A stretch of DNA of 64,000 nt from Rhodobacter sp. SY28-1 (GTDB lineage Bacteria > Pseudomonadota > Alphaproteobacteria > Rhodobacterales > Rhodobacteraceae), in assembly GCF_005222785.1 (NCBI RefSeq), contig NZ_STGH01000001.1, positions 1,302,001-1,366,000 on the forward strand, in the 5' to 3' direction. Position numbers and translations under genes: made by a program. The notes under the pieces were generated by a model that was not told the DNA's origin, searched no databases, and worked only from the letters and a program-made list of their open reading frames with translations. This document shows positions 10,136 to 18,463 of the stretch, piece by piece; position 1 is the first letter of the stretch, and each line of letters begins with the position of its first letter.

Positions 10136-10444
10136 TCAGCCGGCGCAATAGGCCTCGGCGGTCTGGCCAAAGCTCTTGTAGCGCTCCCAGAAGGCATCGT
10201 CGGATTTCGACTGCGAGACCCAGGTGGAATGGGCGGCCTCCGGGTCCTTGAAGAACTTCGCCGCCCGCTTCTGATCGCCGCCCGACAGCGTCATGTCCGC
10301 CGCCTGCTGGATGCAGCCGCACAAGCTGCGGTTGCCACCCCGGTCCGACGCCATGCAGGCCCGCTCGATCGGACCCGCTGCCGCGATGCTGGACAGTGCC
10401 GGTAGAAAGGCCGCAGCGGCGGCCAAAAGCGCGATGGATTTCAT
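10136..10444 (-). CDS. Small secreted cysteine-containing protein of Rhodobacterales
   Basis: The 102-residue product starts at 10444 with a clear Sec signal peptide (MKSIALLAAAAAFLPALSSI, cleavage near AAA-GPI). The mature part, GPIERACMASDRGG, then SLCGCIQQAAD and KFFKDPEAAH, ends in EAYCAG and has four cysteines that could pair in the periplasm. I recognise it as a family common in Rhodobacterales that automatic annotation sometimes labels 'arginine transporter'; nothing in the sequence supports transport. The longer in-frame start at 10531 would put 29 charged residues before the signal peptide and was rejected. Confidence 0.8.
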   Translation of the reverse strand: MKSIALLAAAAAFLPALSSIAAAGPIERACMASDRGGNRSLCGCIQQAADMTLSGGDQKRAAKFFKDPEAAHSTWVSQSKSDDAFWERYKSFGQTAEAYCAG

Positions 10445-10681
10445 GTCACTCTGCCTCATTCGCCGGGCACGGAGCGGGTCATCCCCTGACCGCCGCCGGT
10501 CATTTTGTACCTGCCATGATGCCAAGTCCAAATGATTTTTTCAAGCTATGACAGGGGCTTGCGCCAGGTTGGCGGATTTCCGCAACCCCTCGCGGCCCGA
10601 GGTCGAGGCTGCTACAAGATGCAGTGGCAGCACCTTCCGTGCGGGCTGTCCCTTGCCCTCGGACACAGGAACGTGAAACGC

Positions 10682-11332
10682 ATGCCCCATCCGCCCCCCA
10701 GCCCGCGCACCAAGGCCCGCCGCCTGCACGACAAGGCCAGCTACGACCGGGCCGTGATCGACGCAATCCTCGACGCCATGCCGGTCGCCCATGTCGGCCA
10801 TATCGTGGACGGCTTTCCCGTGGTCACGCCGACGCTGCAATGGCGCGAAGGCGACCGGATCTACTGGCATGGCTCCTCGGCCAGCCGGATGCAGAAGCGG
10901 GCGACGGATCGGCAAGTCTGCGTGACCGTCACGCTTCTCGACGGCATGGTCCTTGCCCGCTCCGGCCTCGAACACTCGGTCAACTACCGCTCGGTCATGG
11001 TGTTCGGTCAGGCGGAACTGGTCGAGAGTGCCGCGGCCAAGACCGACCATTTGCGCAGCATGATGGAGCAGATGTTTCCCGGCCGCTGGGATCAGCTGCG
11101 CCCCATCACCGATCAGGAACTCAAGGCCACCCGCATCCTCTCGCTGCCCCTGACCGAGGCTTCGGCGAAGGTTTCCGCCGGCCCGCCCATCGACCTGCCG
11201 CAGGACCAGGCCTGGCCGGTCTGGGCCGGTGTCCTGCCCATCCGACTGGCCGTGGGCCCACCCGAACCCGCCCCCGACCTTGCTCCCGGCCTGCCCGTGC
11301 CCGACCACGCAAGGGCCTATCGCATCGGCTGA
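10682..11332 (+). CDS. Pyridoxamine 5'-phosphate oxidase-like flavin-binding protein (Pyridox_ox_2 / NimA type)
   Basis: A 216-residue split-barrel protein. Characteristic segments are [46 protein letters not shown] and [16 protein letters not shown] followed by NYRSVMVFG. Relatives bind FMN or heme and reduce or sequester small molecules; the substrate here is unknown. The ATG at 10682 has AGGA 12 bases upstream, better spaced than the GTG at 10673. It is divergent from the secreted-protein gene. Confidence 0.85.
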   Translation: MPHPPPSPRTKARRLHDKASYDRAVIDAILDAMPVAHVGHIVDGFPVVTPTLQWREGDRIYWHGSSASRMQKRATDRQVCVTVTLLDGMVLARSGLEHSVNYRSVMVFGQAELVESAAAKTDHLRSMMEQMFPGRWDQLRPITDQELKATRILSLPLTEASAKVSAGPPIDLPQDQAWPVWAGVLPIRLAVGPPEPAPDLAPGLPVPDHARAYRIG

Positions 11333-11459
11333 TCCCGTCCGCATTGCGCGTCGACGACTTCGTCCCTCCTCGCCCGGGTGCCGCCCCCGCGACGAGGAGA
11401 CGAAGTCGAACGAGGAGCCCCCCTTTCGCGGCCTTGCAGGGCAGGCTATATGCGCCCCC

Positions 11460-13259
11460 ATGATCACGCTCGACCGCATCCGCAATTTCTCCATCGTGGC
11501 GCATATCGACCACGGCAAATCCACCCTGGCCGACCGGCTGATCCAGTCGACGGGCACGGTCGCCGAACGCGACATGCAGGCCCAGCTCCTGGACTCGATG
11601 GATATCGAACGCGAACGCGGGATCACCATCAAGGCCAACACCGTCCGGATCGAATACCCGGCCAAGGATGGCAAGACCTATATCCTGAACCTGATCGACA
11701 CCCCCGGCCACGTCGACTTCGCCTACGAGGTCTCCCGCTCCATGCGCGCCGTCGAGGGTTCGCTGCTGGTGGTCGACGCCTCCCAAGGCGTGGAAGCCCA
11801 GACCCTCGCCAACGTCTACCAGGCCCTCGACGCAGGCCACGAGATCGTCCCCGTCCTGAACAAGATCGACCTCCCCGCTGCCGAACCCGAGCGCGTCAAG
11901 CAGAACATCGAGGACGTGATCGGCCTCGACGCCTCCGACGCCATCCCGATCAGCGCGAAGACCGGCCTCGGCATCCCCGATGTGCTCGAGGCCATCGTCC
12001 ACCGCCTCCCCGCCCCCAAGGGCGACCGCAACGCGCCCCTCAAGGCCATGCTCGTCGACAGCTGGTACGACGCCTACCTCGGCGTCGTCGTCATGATCCG
12101 CATCATCGACGGCGTCGTCAAAAAGGGCGACCGCATCAAGATGATGCAGACCGGCGCGGTCTACGGCATCGACAAGCTGGCCGTCCTGAAACCCCAGATG
12201 GTCGACATCCCTGAACTCGGCCCGGGCGAAATCGGCGTCTTCACGGCATCCATCAAGCAGGTCCGCGACACCAAGGTCGGCGACACGATCACCCACGAAA
12301 AGAAACCCTGCGACGCCCCTCTCCCCGGCTTCAAACCCTCGGTCCCCGTCGTCTTCTGCGGCCTCTTCCCCGTCGACGCCAACGACTTCGAAGCCCTGCG
12401 CGACGCCATCGAGAAACTCGCCCTCAACGACGCCTCCTTCACCTATGAGATGGAGACCTCCGCGGCCCTCGGCTTCGGCTTCCGCATGGGCTTCCTCGGC
12501 CTTCTCCACCTCGAAGTCGTCCGCGACCGGCTGGAGCGCGAATACGACCTCGACCTCATCACCACCGCGCCGTCCGTGGTCTTCAAGCTCCACATGAAGG
12601 ACGGCGAGGTCCGCGACCTCCACAACCCCGCCGACATGCCCGACCTCACCTACGTCGACCATATCGAGGAGCCGCGGATCAAGGCCACGATCATGGTCCC
12701 CGACGAATACCTCGGTGACATCCTGAAACTCTGCCAGGACCGCCGCGGCATCCAGTCGAACCTCACCTACGCGGGGACACGGGCGATGGTCGAATACGAC
12801 CTGCCGCTCGCCGAAGTGGTCTTCGACTTCTACGACCGCCTGAAATCGGTGACCAAGGGCTACGCCAGCTTCGACTACCAGATCAGCGAATATCGCGAGG
12901 ACAACCTCGTGAAAATGTCGATCCTTGTGAACGACGAACCCGTCGACGCCCTGTCGATGATGGTCCACCGCGACCGGGCCGAGGCCCGCGGGCGTTCGAT
13001 GGTCGAGAAACTGAAAGACCTGATCCCCCGCCACATGTTCAAGATCCCGATCCAGGCAGCCATCGGCGGCCGCGTGATCGCGCGTGAAACCCTGTCCGCC
13101 ATGCGCAAGGACGTGACCGCCAAGTGCTACGGCGGCGACGCGACCCGGAAGAAGAAGCTTCTGGAGAAGCAAAAGGCCGGCAAGAAGAAGATGCGCCAGT
13201 TCGGGAAGGTGGAGATCCCGCAGGAGGCCTTCATCTCGGCGTTGAAGATGGATGGGTGA
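11460..13259 (+). CDS. lepA: Translation elongation factor 4 (LepA)
   Basis: The 599-residue GTPase begins with the family N-terminus [20 protein letters not shown], containing the G1 loop, and shows DTPGH (G3) and NKIDLP (G4). A C-terminal LepA-specific domain ends [19 protein letters not shown]. It binds ribosomes and affects initiation or back-translocation. Length equals the family norm. The next gene begins only 14 bases downstream but has very different base composition. Confidence 0.97.
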   Translation: MITLDRIRNFSIVAHIDHGKSTLADRLIQSTGTVAERDMQAQLLDSMDIERERGITIKANTVRIEYPAKDGKTYILNLIDTPGHVDFAYEVSRSMRAVEGSLLVVDASQGVEAQTLANVYQALDAGHEIVPVLNKIDLPAAEPERVKQNIEDVIGLDASDAIPISAKTGLGIPDVLEAIVHRLPAPKGDRNAPLKAMLVDSWYDAYLGVVVMIRIIDGVVKKGDRIKMMQTGAVYGIDKLAVLKPQMVDIPELGPGEIGVFTASIKQVRDTKVGDTITHEKKPCDAPLPGFKPSVPVVFCGLFPVDANDFEALRDAIEKLALNDASFTYEMETSAALGFGFRMGFLGLLHLEVVRDRLEREYDLDLITTAPSVVFKLHMKDGEVRDLHNPADMPDLTYVDHIEEPRIKATIMVPDEYLGDILKLCQDRRGIQSNLTYAGTRAMVEYDLPLAEVVFDFYDRLKSVTKGYASFDYQISEYREDNLVKMSILVNDEPVDALSMMVHRDRAEARGRSMVEKLKDLIPRHMFKIPIQAAIGGRVIARETLSAMRKDVTAKCYGGDATRKKKLLEKQKAGKKKMRQFGKVEIPQEAFISALKMDG

Positions 13260-13273
13260 GGGGTGGCCAACTC

Positions 13274-13858
13274 ATGACGATCGAATTGCCTAAAGTCTCC
13301 TTCTCTGAGCTTGAAATCGAGAAGTTCATTCATTCGTCTGAGAACTATCTTCCGCAATATAGATCACTTAGGCTTTTGGGGGCGTCAATTTCAAATGCCG
13401 ACGAGGCAATGTCTCTGGCCTTGGCGGTATATGGCTGGATGCCAACGATTCTTCGGTCGTTGGAAATTTCCAATGAGCAAGTGGAACTAGTTCGGCAGTC
13501 CAAAGACATCGGCTCGGCCGCTTCGGTTGTGCGAGACTTTGCAATACCCCCAGTAAATAATAGCTGGGTCGGAAGCAGCAAGTTCTTGCACTTTCTGAAT
13601 CCTGATTGCTTCCCAATCTGGGATAGTCATATTGCGAGGGCATTCGGATGGGCTCGCCGTGATCAGTACGAATCTTCTTCGCGATACATCGCCTACATGA
13701 TGGCTATGCGTGACTTGCTTCCTTTGTCGGAAGAAAGCACTTCCCAAACCATCAGTCGGATCAAGATTCAGTTTGGTTATGAGATTAGCCCACTGCGAGC
13801 ACTAGAGTTTCTGATCTTCTCCGAATCTCGTATGCGGCATCGAGGGCAGCAAGCGTAG
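13274..13858 (+). CDS. Low-GC hypothetical protein inserted after lepA
   Basis: A 194-residue protein starting at ATG 13274, 14 bases after lepA. The motif SSKFLHFLNPDCFPIWDSHI (about 97-116) recurs, from memory, in uncharacterised proteins scattered across bacteria, often in accessory islands. No signal peptide or membrane span is seen. Base composition is strikingly unlike its neighbours (29 of 60 bases are G or C in 13441-13500, against roughly two thirds elsewhere), which points to recent transfer. The stop TAG is supplied by a REP-like palindrome. I cannot assign a function. Confidence 0.75.
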   Translation: MTIELPKVSFSELEIEKFIHSSENYLPQYRSLRLLGASISNADEAMSLALAVYGWMPTILRSLEISNEQVELVRQSKDIGSAASVVRDFAIPPVNNSWVGSSKFLHFLNPDCFPIWDSHIARAFGWARRDQYESSSRYIAYMMAMRDLLPLSEESTSQTISRIKIQFGYEISPLRALEFLIFSESRMRHRGQQA

Positions 13859-13885
13859 GGTGGGTACCAACCCACCACCCACTAC
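13855..13885. repeat. REP-like palindrome, copy 3, between convergent genes
   Basis: GTAGGGTGGGT, loop, ACCCACCACCCACTAC. The TAG at 13856-13858 ends the plus-strand low-GC gene. The CTA at 13882-13884 is the TAG stop of the minus-strand RelE-like toxin, so a single element closes both reading frames. Confidence 0.8.
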
Positions 13886-14145
13886 CAATAGACCTCACCC
13901 CTCGGCGCGACCCTCACGATCAGCACCACCACCCGGTCCTCCTCGATCTGGTAGATCACCCGCCAGGTCCCGACCCGGATTCGCCACTCGTTCTCCCGGC
14001 CTTCCAGCTTGCGGCACCCCGGCGGCCTCGGGTCATCGGCCAAGGCGTAGATCGCCGCCTGTATCCGCCGCGCCAGGCGCATGTCCTTGATGGCGAGGAA
14101 GTCCTTCTTCCCCCGCCGGTCGAACTCCACCGTCCAGAGCGTCAT
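13882..14145 (-). CDS. RelE/ParE-family toxin
   Basis: The 87-residue protein has the RelE/ParE fold pattern: LAIKDMRLARRIQAAIYAL, then GCRKLEGRENEWRIRVGTWR (core strand with conserved arginines) and VIYQIEEDRVVVLIVRVAPR. Such toxins cleave ribosome-bound mRNA or poison gyrase. It overlaps the antitoxin gene by four bases (ATGA), the usual arrangement with the antitoxin first. Its TAG stop is inside a REP-like palindrome. Confidence 0.88.
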   Translation of the reverse strand: MTLWTVEFDRRGKKDFLAIKDMRLARRIQAAIYALADDPRPPGCRKLEGRENEWRIRVGTWRVIYQIEEDRVVVLIVRVAPRGEVYW

Positions 14146-14417
14146 TCGGCGGCGTGACCCTTGGCCAAATCGGCGAAGACCTCCTCCGCCGAATACCGCT
14201 CGTTCGGGTCATAATCCGGGCGCGCGCGTTCCTCGTCCAGCTGCTTGCGCCAGAACGCATCCTCGGCGCTCTCCATGAACGCAAGATCCTCCATCGTCAC
14301 AATCGCCGCCACTGCTTTGCCGTGCCGGGTGATCGTCACCTGTTCATGCCCATGCTCGACCTGCCCCAGCAGGTCCGCCAGCCGCTCCCGCGCTTCCGAT
14401 ACCGTGACTTCGATCAT
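14142..14417 (-). CDS. Phd/YefM-family antitoxin
   Basis: The 91-residue protein starts MIEVTVSEARERLADLLGQV and continues EQVTITRHGKAVAAIVTMED, the Phd/YefM DNA-binding domain. The acidic C-terminal tail (DEERARPDYDPNERYSAEEV) is the likely toxin-neutralising segment. The start at 14417 was chosen over one 11 codons upstream because it matches the family N-terminus. Antitoxins of this family autorepress; a nested palindrome lies just upstream at 14435-14465. Confidence 0.9.
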   Translation of the reverse strand: MIEVTVSEARERLADLLGQVEHGHEQVTITRHGKAVAAIVTMEDLAFMESAEDAFWRKQLDEERARPDYDPNERYSAEEVFADLAKGHAAE

Positions 14418-14434
14418 CACCGCCCCCCCATTCT

Positions 14435-14465
14435 GTACGAAACGTAACATACGTCATATTCGTAC
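14435..14465 (-). promoter_or_regulatory. Nested palindromic operator/promoter region of the Phd-RelE module
   Basis: A perfect outer inverted repeat GTACGAA (14435-14441) and TTCGTAC (14459-14465) encloses an inner ACGT-AACAT-ACGT. The site is 18 bases upstream of the antitoxin start, where Phd/YefM antitoxins bind. This stretch is AT-richer than its surroundings. Confidence 0.6.
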
Positions 14466-14476
14466 AAAAATCAACC

Positions 14477-14953
14477 TCACCGCACCCACGGCTGCAACGC
14501 CTCCGGCTCCGGCGCACCCTCCTCCGCATACCTCCGCTGCAGCACCTCCTGCATCATCACCCGCTCCGCCTGCACCGGCTTCCCCTCCTCCCCCTCGAAC
14601 CCCGGCTTCGGTCCCTCATAGGCCCCACGGTTCCGGTAATGGGAGATCGTCTCCGCCCCCCGGATCACCCCCGCCAGCCGGGCGTGCATGTAGCTTTTCA
14701 ACACGTCATTGATCCGCGGCCCATAGTCCGGCCCCATCGACCGGAAGAACTTCAGCACATCCGCCTCCAGCCGCAGCGTCACCTTCTCCTTCCCGCTAGC
14801 CGGCCGCTTCTGCGCGATCTCGTGCCACTCCGCCGGGATGCGGCCTGTCATCTCGATGGAGTTATGCAGGTCCCACTCCAGGCGTCGCATCACGTCCATC
14901 ATGTAACTCATCTGCGCCCGCTGCCGGGGCGTCTGCTTTTTCAGGTCGGGCAT
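14477..14953 (-). CDS. BrnA-like (DUF4415) antitoxin-type protein, orphan
   Basis: A 158-residue protein from ATG 14953. The central segment VTLRLEADVLKFFRSMGPDY followed by GPRINDVLKSYMHARL matches the ribbon-helix-helix BrnA/DUF4415 DNA-binding domain. N- and C-terminal extensions (MPDLKKQTPRQRAQMSYMMD and a charged tail) make it longer than the usual 80-100 residue antitoxin. No BrnT toxin lies next to it; the gene before it is the Phd antitoxin. It may regulate another locus. The in-frame upstream start at 15037 would add an Arg-rich, low-probability leader. Confidence 0.7.
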   Translation of the reverse strand: MPDLKKQTPRQRAQMSYMMDVMRRLEWDLHNSIEMTGRIPAEWHEIAQKRPASGKEKVTLRLEADVLKFFRSMGPDYGPRINDVLKSYMHARLAGVIRGAETISHYRNRGAYEGPKPGFEGEEGKPVQAERVMMQEVLQRRYAEEGAPEPEALQPWVR

Positions 14954-15098
14954 GTCCAAGGCTCCTTTGTCCCCACCAAACCACCCAAAGGTTAACGCCC
15001 GCCGTCGCCAGCGCCCCGCCCGACGCAAAGCCGACATATGCCCGACGGATGCCAGACGCTTAACCCCCAGTTAACCAACCTCTGCCATCCTTGCGGCC

Positions 15099-15407
15099 AT
15101 GAAACACCTCATCCCACTGATCCCACTCGTCTTTCTGACAGCCTGCGGAGCCTCCCCCGCCCCCGAATTCATGGGCGCGACCCGTACCGACGTTAACCTT
15201 AACGGGCGGGACTATACGGTGTTCCAAAAGGGGGAGCGGGTAGAGGTCATCCGCCTCGGCTACGCACGCCGGGGGGAGCATCAGGAAATCCGAGCCACGA
15301 TGATCGAACTCATCCCCCGCGTGACCGGCTGCAAGCTGCGGGAAAGCACGCTGCAAGGCGACAGTGGCGAGATGCGGGGTAGCCTCGACTGCCCAAAGCA
15401 GCCTTGA
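15099..15407 (+). CDS. Small lipoprotein
   Basis: The 102-residue product has a lipoprotein signal peptide MKHLIPLIPLVFLTAC with Cys16 at the lipobox (LTAC). The mature 86 residues are basic-acidic mixed with two cysteines (VTGCKL, SLDCPKQ) that could form a disulfide. I do not recognise a family. It ends 49 bases before purC in the same direction and could share its transcript. Confidence 0.7.
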   Translation: MKHLIPLIPLVFLTACGASPAPEFMGATRTDVNLNGRDYTVFQKGERVEVIRLGYARRGEHQEIRATMIELIPRVTGCKLRESTLQGDSGEMRGSLDCPKQP

Positions 15408-15456
15408 CTCATCTGGCAAAACCCCCAAGAAGCAGGCACCGCAACGGGGGCCTGCC

Positions 15457-16422
15457 ATGCGCCAGATCGACCTTTCCCGCACCCTGCCGTATGCCCGTAT
15501 CCCGGAGCTTCCGAACCCCTATTTCGGCAAGGTCCGCGACTGCTATGACTTGCCCGACGGCACGCGCCTCCTGATCTCCTCGGACCGGATTTCCGCGTTT
15601 GATCAGATACTTGCGGTAATCCCCTGGAAGGGTCAGGTCCTGACCCAACTCGCCCGCTACTGGTTCGACCACACCGGCGACATCGCTGCGAACCACGTCC
15701 TCGGCTACCCCGATCCGAACGTGGTCCACTGCCAGCGCGTCACCATCCTGCCGGTCGAAATCGTCGTCCGTGGCTACCTTGCGGGCACGACCTCGACCTC
15801 GATCCTGACCCAGTACAAGACCGGCGCGCGGACGATGTACGGCCACACCCTGCCGGACGGACTGCGGGACAACCAGGCCCTGCCGCAGGCCATCATCACC
15901 CCCACCTCGAAGGCCTTTGACGGCGGCCATGATGAGCCCCTGACGGCGACCGAGATCATCTCGACTGGCCTGTTAACCAGAGCCCAATGGGACGAAGTCA
16001 GCGCCAAAGCCCTGGCATTGTTCGCCAGAGGCCAGGAAATGGCACAAAAACAAGGACTTACCCTTGTAGACACCAAATACGAGTTCGGCACCGACGCCGA
16101 GGGCAACATCCTCCTCGCCGACGAAATCCACACCCCCGATTCCAGCCGCTACTGGATCGCGGAAGGCTATGAAAACGCCCTGAAAACCGGCACGAGACCC
16201 CCCAGTTTCGACAAGGACGTCATCCGCTCCTGGGTCGTCGCGCGCTGCGACCCCTACAAGGACCCGGTCCCAGAGATCCCCTTGGAAATGATCGAAAAAA
16301 CCGCGAAGGTCTACATTGAAGCCTTCGAAAAAATCACCTGCCAGCCCTTCATTCCGGACACCTCCGGGGATACGCCCCTGGACCGCATCCGAACCAAACT
16401 AACGCCGTTCTTCACCGCCTGA
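15457..16422 (+). CDS. purC: Phosphoribosylaminoimidazole-succinocarboxamide synthase, long form
   Basis: A 321-residue SAICAR synthase, with FGKVRDCYDL, LLISSDRISAFDQILAVIP, RGYLAGTTST and DEIHTPDSSRYW as family landmarks. It catalyses the ATP-dependent ligation of aspartate to CAIR in purine synthesis. At 321 residues it is of the longer type that resembles yeast Ade1 rather than the roughly 240-255-residue bacterial form. Rhodobacterales commonly also carry the short paralogue near purQ/purL; none is in this window. The ATG at 15457 was chosen because homology begins there. Confidence 0.93.
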   Translation: MRQIDLSRTLPYARIPELPNPYFGKVRDCYDLPDGTRLLISSDRISAFDQILAVIPWKGQVLTQLARYWFDHTGDIAANHVLGYPDPNVVHCQRVTILPVEIVVRGYLAGTTSTSILTQYKTGARTMYGHTLPDGLRDNQALPQAIITPTSKAFDGGHDEPLTATEIISTGLLTRAQWDEVSAKALALFARGQEMAQKQGLTLVDTKYEFGTDAEGNILLADEIHTPDSSRYWIAEGYENALKTGTRPPSFDKDVIRSWVVARCDPYKDPVPEIPLEMIEKTAKVYIEAFEKITCQPFIPDTSGDTPLDRIRTKLTPFFTA

Positions 16423-16466
16423 CCTGTTTGCGCTAACAGTACTCCGACAAAAGGGGGGGACAAGAC

Positions 16467-17390
16467 ATGATTCTCAGCTGCGGCGAAGCCCTGATCGACA
16501 TGCTCCCCCGAACCTCGACGCTGGGCGAACCCTGCTTTGCCCCCTATGCCGGAGGTGCCGTCTTCAACACAGCGATTGCCCTGGGAAGACTCGGCGCGCC
16601 GTCGGCGTTCTTTTCGGGGGTGTCAAACGATATGCTTGGGGAAATCCTGGCCGATACCCTTATCGCTTCAAAGGTTGATACGCAGTATCTCGCGCGGTCC
16701 GACCGGCCGACGACGGTTGCCTTCGTAAAGCTGGTGAACGGGCAGGCAACCTATGCCTTCTACGACGAGGCGACTGCGGGACGGATGCTTTCTACGGCAG
16801 ACCTGCCCGCACTCCCCGCTGATATCACCACTTTCTTCCTGGGCGGAATCAGCCTGGTCAACGACCCCGCCGCCAGCACCTATGAGGCGCTGCAGGCCCG
16901 CGAGAGCGCCACGCGGGTCACCATGGTCGACCCCAACATCCGCCCCGGGTTCATCGCCGGAAAAGAGGCAGAATACCGCGCGCGGATCGAGCGGATGATC
17001 GCGCGGGCCGACATCGTCAAGCTGTCGGATGAGGACCTGCACTGGCTGGAAGGGCAGGGGGATCTCACGGCGCTGGCACGTGGGATTCTGGCTAAGGGGC
17101 CCAAGGTCGTCTTCATCACCGAAGGCGCAAAAGGGGCACGCGCGGTGACGGCCAGCCAGGATATCTTCGTGGCCGCGCAAAAGGTTGCCGTGGTCGACAC
17201 TGTCGGCGCGGGCGACACGTTCAATGCCGGAGTGCTGGCGGCGTTGCATCAGGCGGGGGCTTTGACCAAGGCGGGGGTCGCAAGCCTGTCAGACGCAGCG
17301 CTGACGGCGGCCCTGTCCCTCGGCACCCGGGCGGCAGCGGTCACTGTCAGCCGGGCCGGGGCCAACCCGCCCTGGGCGCACGAGCTGTGA
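16467..17390 (+). CDS. PfkB-family carbohydrate kinase (fructokinase-like)
   Basis: The 307-residue ribokinase-fold protein begins [15 protein letters not shown], has the PfkB substrate region [17 protein letters not shown], and ends with the nucleotide-binding signature [12 protein letters not shown], in which Asp250 is the catalytic base. It is probably a fructokinase or related sugar kinase. No sugar transporter or regulator is adjacent, so the substrate is inferred only from family resemblance. Its stop overlaps the GTG start of dtd. Confidence 0.88.
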   Translation: MILSCGEALIDMLPRTSTLGEPCFAPYAGGAVFNTAIALGRLGAPSAFFSGVSNDMLGEILADTLIASKVDTQYLARSDRPTTVAFVKLVNGQATYAFYDEATAGRMLSTADLPALPADITTFFLGGISLVNDPAASTYEALQARESATRVTMVDPNIRPGFIAGKEAEYRARIERMIARADIVKLSDEDLHWLEGQGDLTALARGILAKGPKVVFITEGAKGARAVTASQDIFVAAQKVAVVDTVGAGDTFNAGVLAALHQAGALTKAGVASLSDAALTAALSLGTRAAAVTVSRAGANPPWAHEL

Positions 17391-17830
17391 GAGCGGTTCT
17401 CCAGCGGGTCACCGAGGCCCGCGTTCACGTCGATGGCGCCCTGATCGGCGAAACGGGGAAGGGCTTCCTGATCCTGGTCTGCGCGATGGGCGGGGATACC
17501 GAGGCGCAGGCCGAGAAGCTTGCGGCCAAGGTCGCCAAGTTGCGGGTGTTCAAGGACGATCAGGGCAAGATGAACCTGTCGGTCCGCGACATCGGCGGCA
17601 GTGCGCTTGTGGTCAGCCAGTTCACCCTTGCCGCCGACCTGCGCGGCAATCGGCCCGGCTTTTCTACAGCCGCGCCCCCAGCAGAGGGCGAGCGGCTGTA
17701 TCGCCACTTCAGTCAAGCGCTTGAAAAGGAAAGCGTTCCGGTTGCCAACGGCCAGTTCGGGGCCGACATGGCCGTCAGCCTGGTGAATGACGGGCCGGTG
17801 ACCATCTGGATGGACACCGACGACCTGTAA
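17387..17830 (+). CDS. dtd: D-aminoacyl-tRNA deacylase
   Basis: The 147-residue protein is full length and carries both active-site motifs: SQFTL (77-81) and NDGPVT (134-139; usually NxGPVT). The GTG start overlaps the kinase stop (GTGA, 17387-17390). Dtd removes D-amino acids and glycine mischarged onto tRNAs. It is convergent with a secreted-protein gene three bases away. Confidence 0.95.
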   Translation: MRAVLQRVTEARVHVDGALIGETGKGFLILVCAMGGDTEAQAEKLAAKVAKLRVFKDDQGKMNLSVRDIGGSALVVSQFTLAADLRGNRPGFSTAAPPAEGERLYRHFSQALEKESVPVANGQFGADMAVSLVNDGPVTIWMDTDDL

Positions 17831-17833
17831 GCC

Positions 17834-18358
17834 CTAGTTGAACGGGTTGCCCGGCGTCTTCTTGGTGATGACATCGCCACAGTCGATCAGCGCGGAAATC
17901 GACGCGCTGGACCCGGCAAGCGAGTAGTTCTGGACGTCCGACCCGTCGTCATCGCGCAGATACAGCCGATTGCCGCGTGCCACCTCTGCAATGAAGTCCA
18001 CGCCCGCATTACTGTCGGGCAGGTAGAACAGCACCGAATTCTGGTACAGCTCGGCCCCGGTCAGGCTCCACGGAGCGCGGCGGTCGATCTGTACACCCAG
18101 GTCGGCAGTCTGGCCTTCGCCGAACTCCCAGGCGGTCGAGTAAAACTGCAACTGCACCGCGCCATCCGGGAAGGTCCAGATCGAGAAGCTTTCGCCCGGG
18201 GCTTTCACCTCGGCCACGCAGCCGACCGAGCCGTCATCCCAGCCGACGATCGAAACCTGCCAGTGTTTGTGCGCAAACAGCACTTCCGATTCCTGCGCAG
18301 ACGCCATCCCAGCCGCCGCCGCAATCAGCCCCGCAACCACCATCAATCCCGATTTCAT
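17834..18358 (-). CDS. Secreted hypothetical protein
   Basis: A 174-residue protein with a signal peptide (MKSGLMVVAGLIAAAAGMAS-AQE). The mature part is rich in beta-strand-forming residues and has two cysteines (VGCVAEV, LIDCGDV). I cannot place it in a family. It has its own upstream region and is convergent with dtd. Its role in the periplasm is unknown. Confidence 0.7.
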   Translation of the reverse strand: MKSGLMVVAGLIAAAAGMASAQESEVLFAHKHWQVSIVGWDDGSVGCVAEVKAPGESFSIWTFPDGAVQLQFYSTAWEFGEGQTADLGVQIDRRAPWSLTGAELYQNSVLFYLPDSNAGVDFIAEVARGNRLYLRDDDGSDVQNYSLAGSSASISALIDCGDVITKKTPGNPFN

Positions 18359-18463
18359 CGCCAGGTCCCTTCACCTATTCCTTAATTCTTATCGCCGGAT
18401 GGCGACGATGCTATCAAATGAAAATTATTGTCATCCAGATGGCGATTTTGGGACGGTTGCGGA

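Noticed and set aside
10136-10444. 'Arginine transporter' label for the small secreted protein
   Set aside because: A 102-residue secreted protein with no membrane span cannot be a transporter on this evidence.
11121-13172. A 683-codon minus-strand open frame antisense to lepA
   Set aside because: Acidic, histidine-rich mirror of lepA codons; lepA itself is unambiguous.
13124-13858. Longer start for the low-GC gene, overlapping lepA
   Set aside because: The added 50 residues are charged lepA shadow; base composition changes at 13274.
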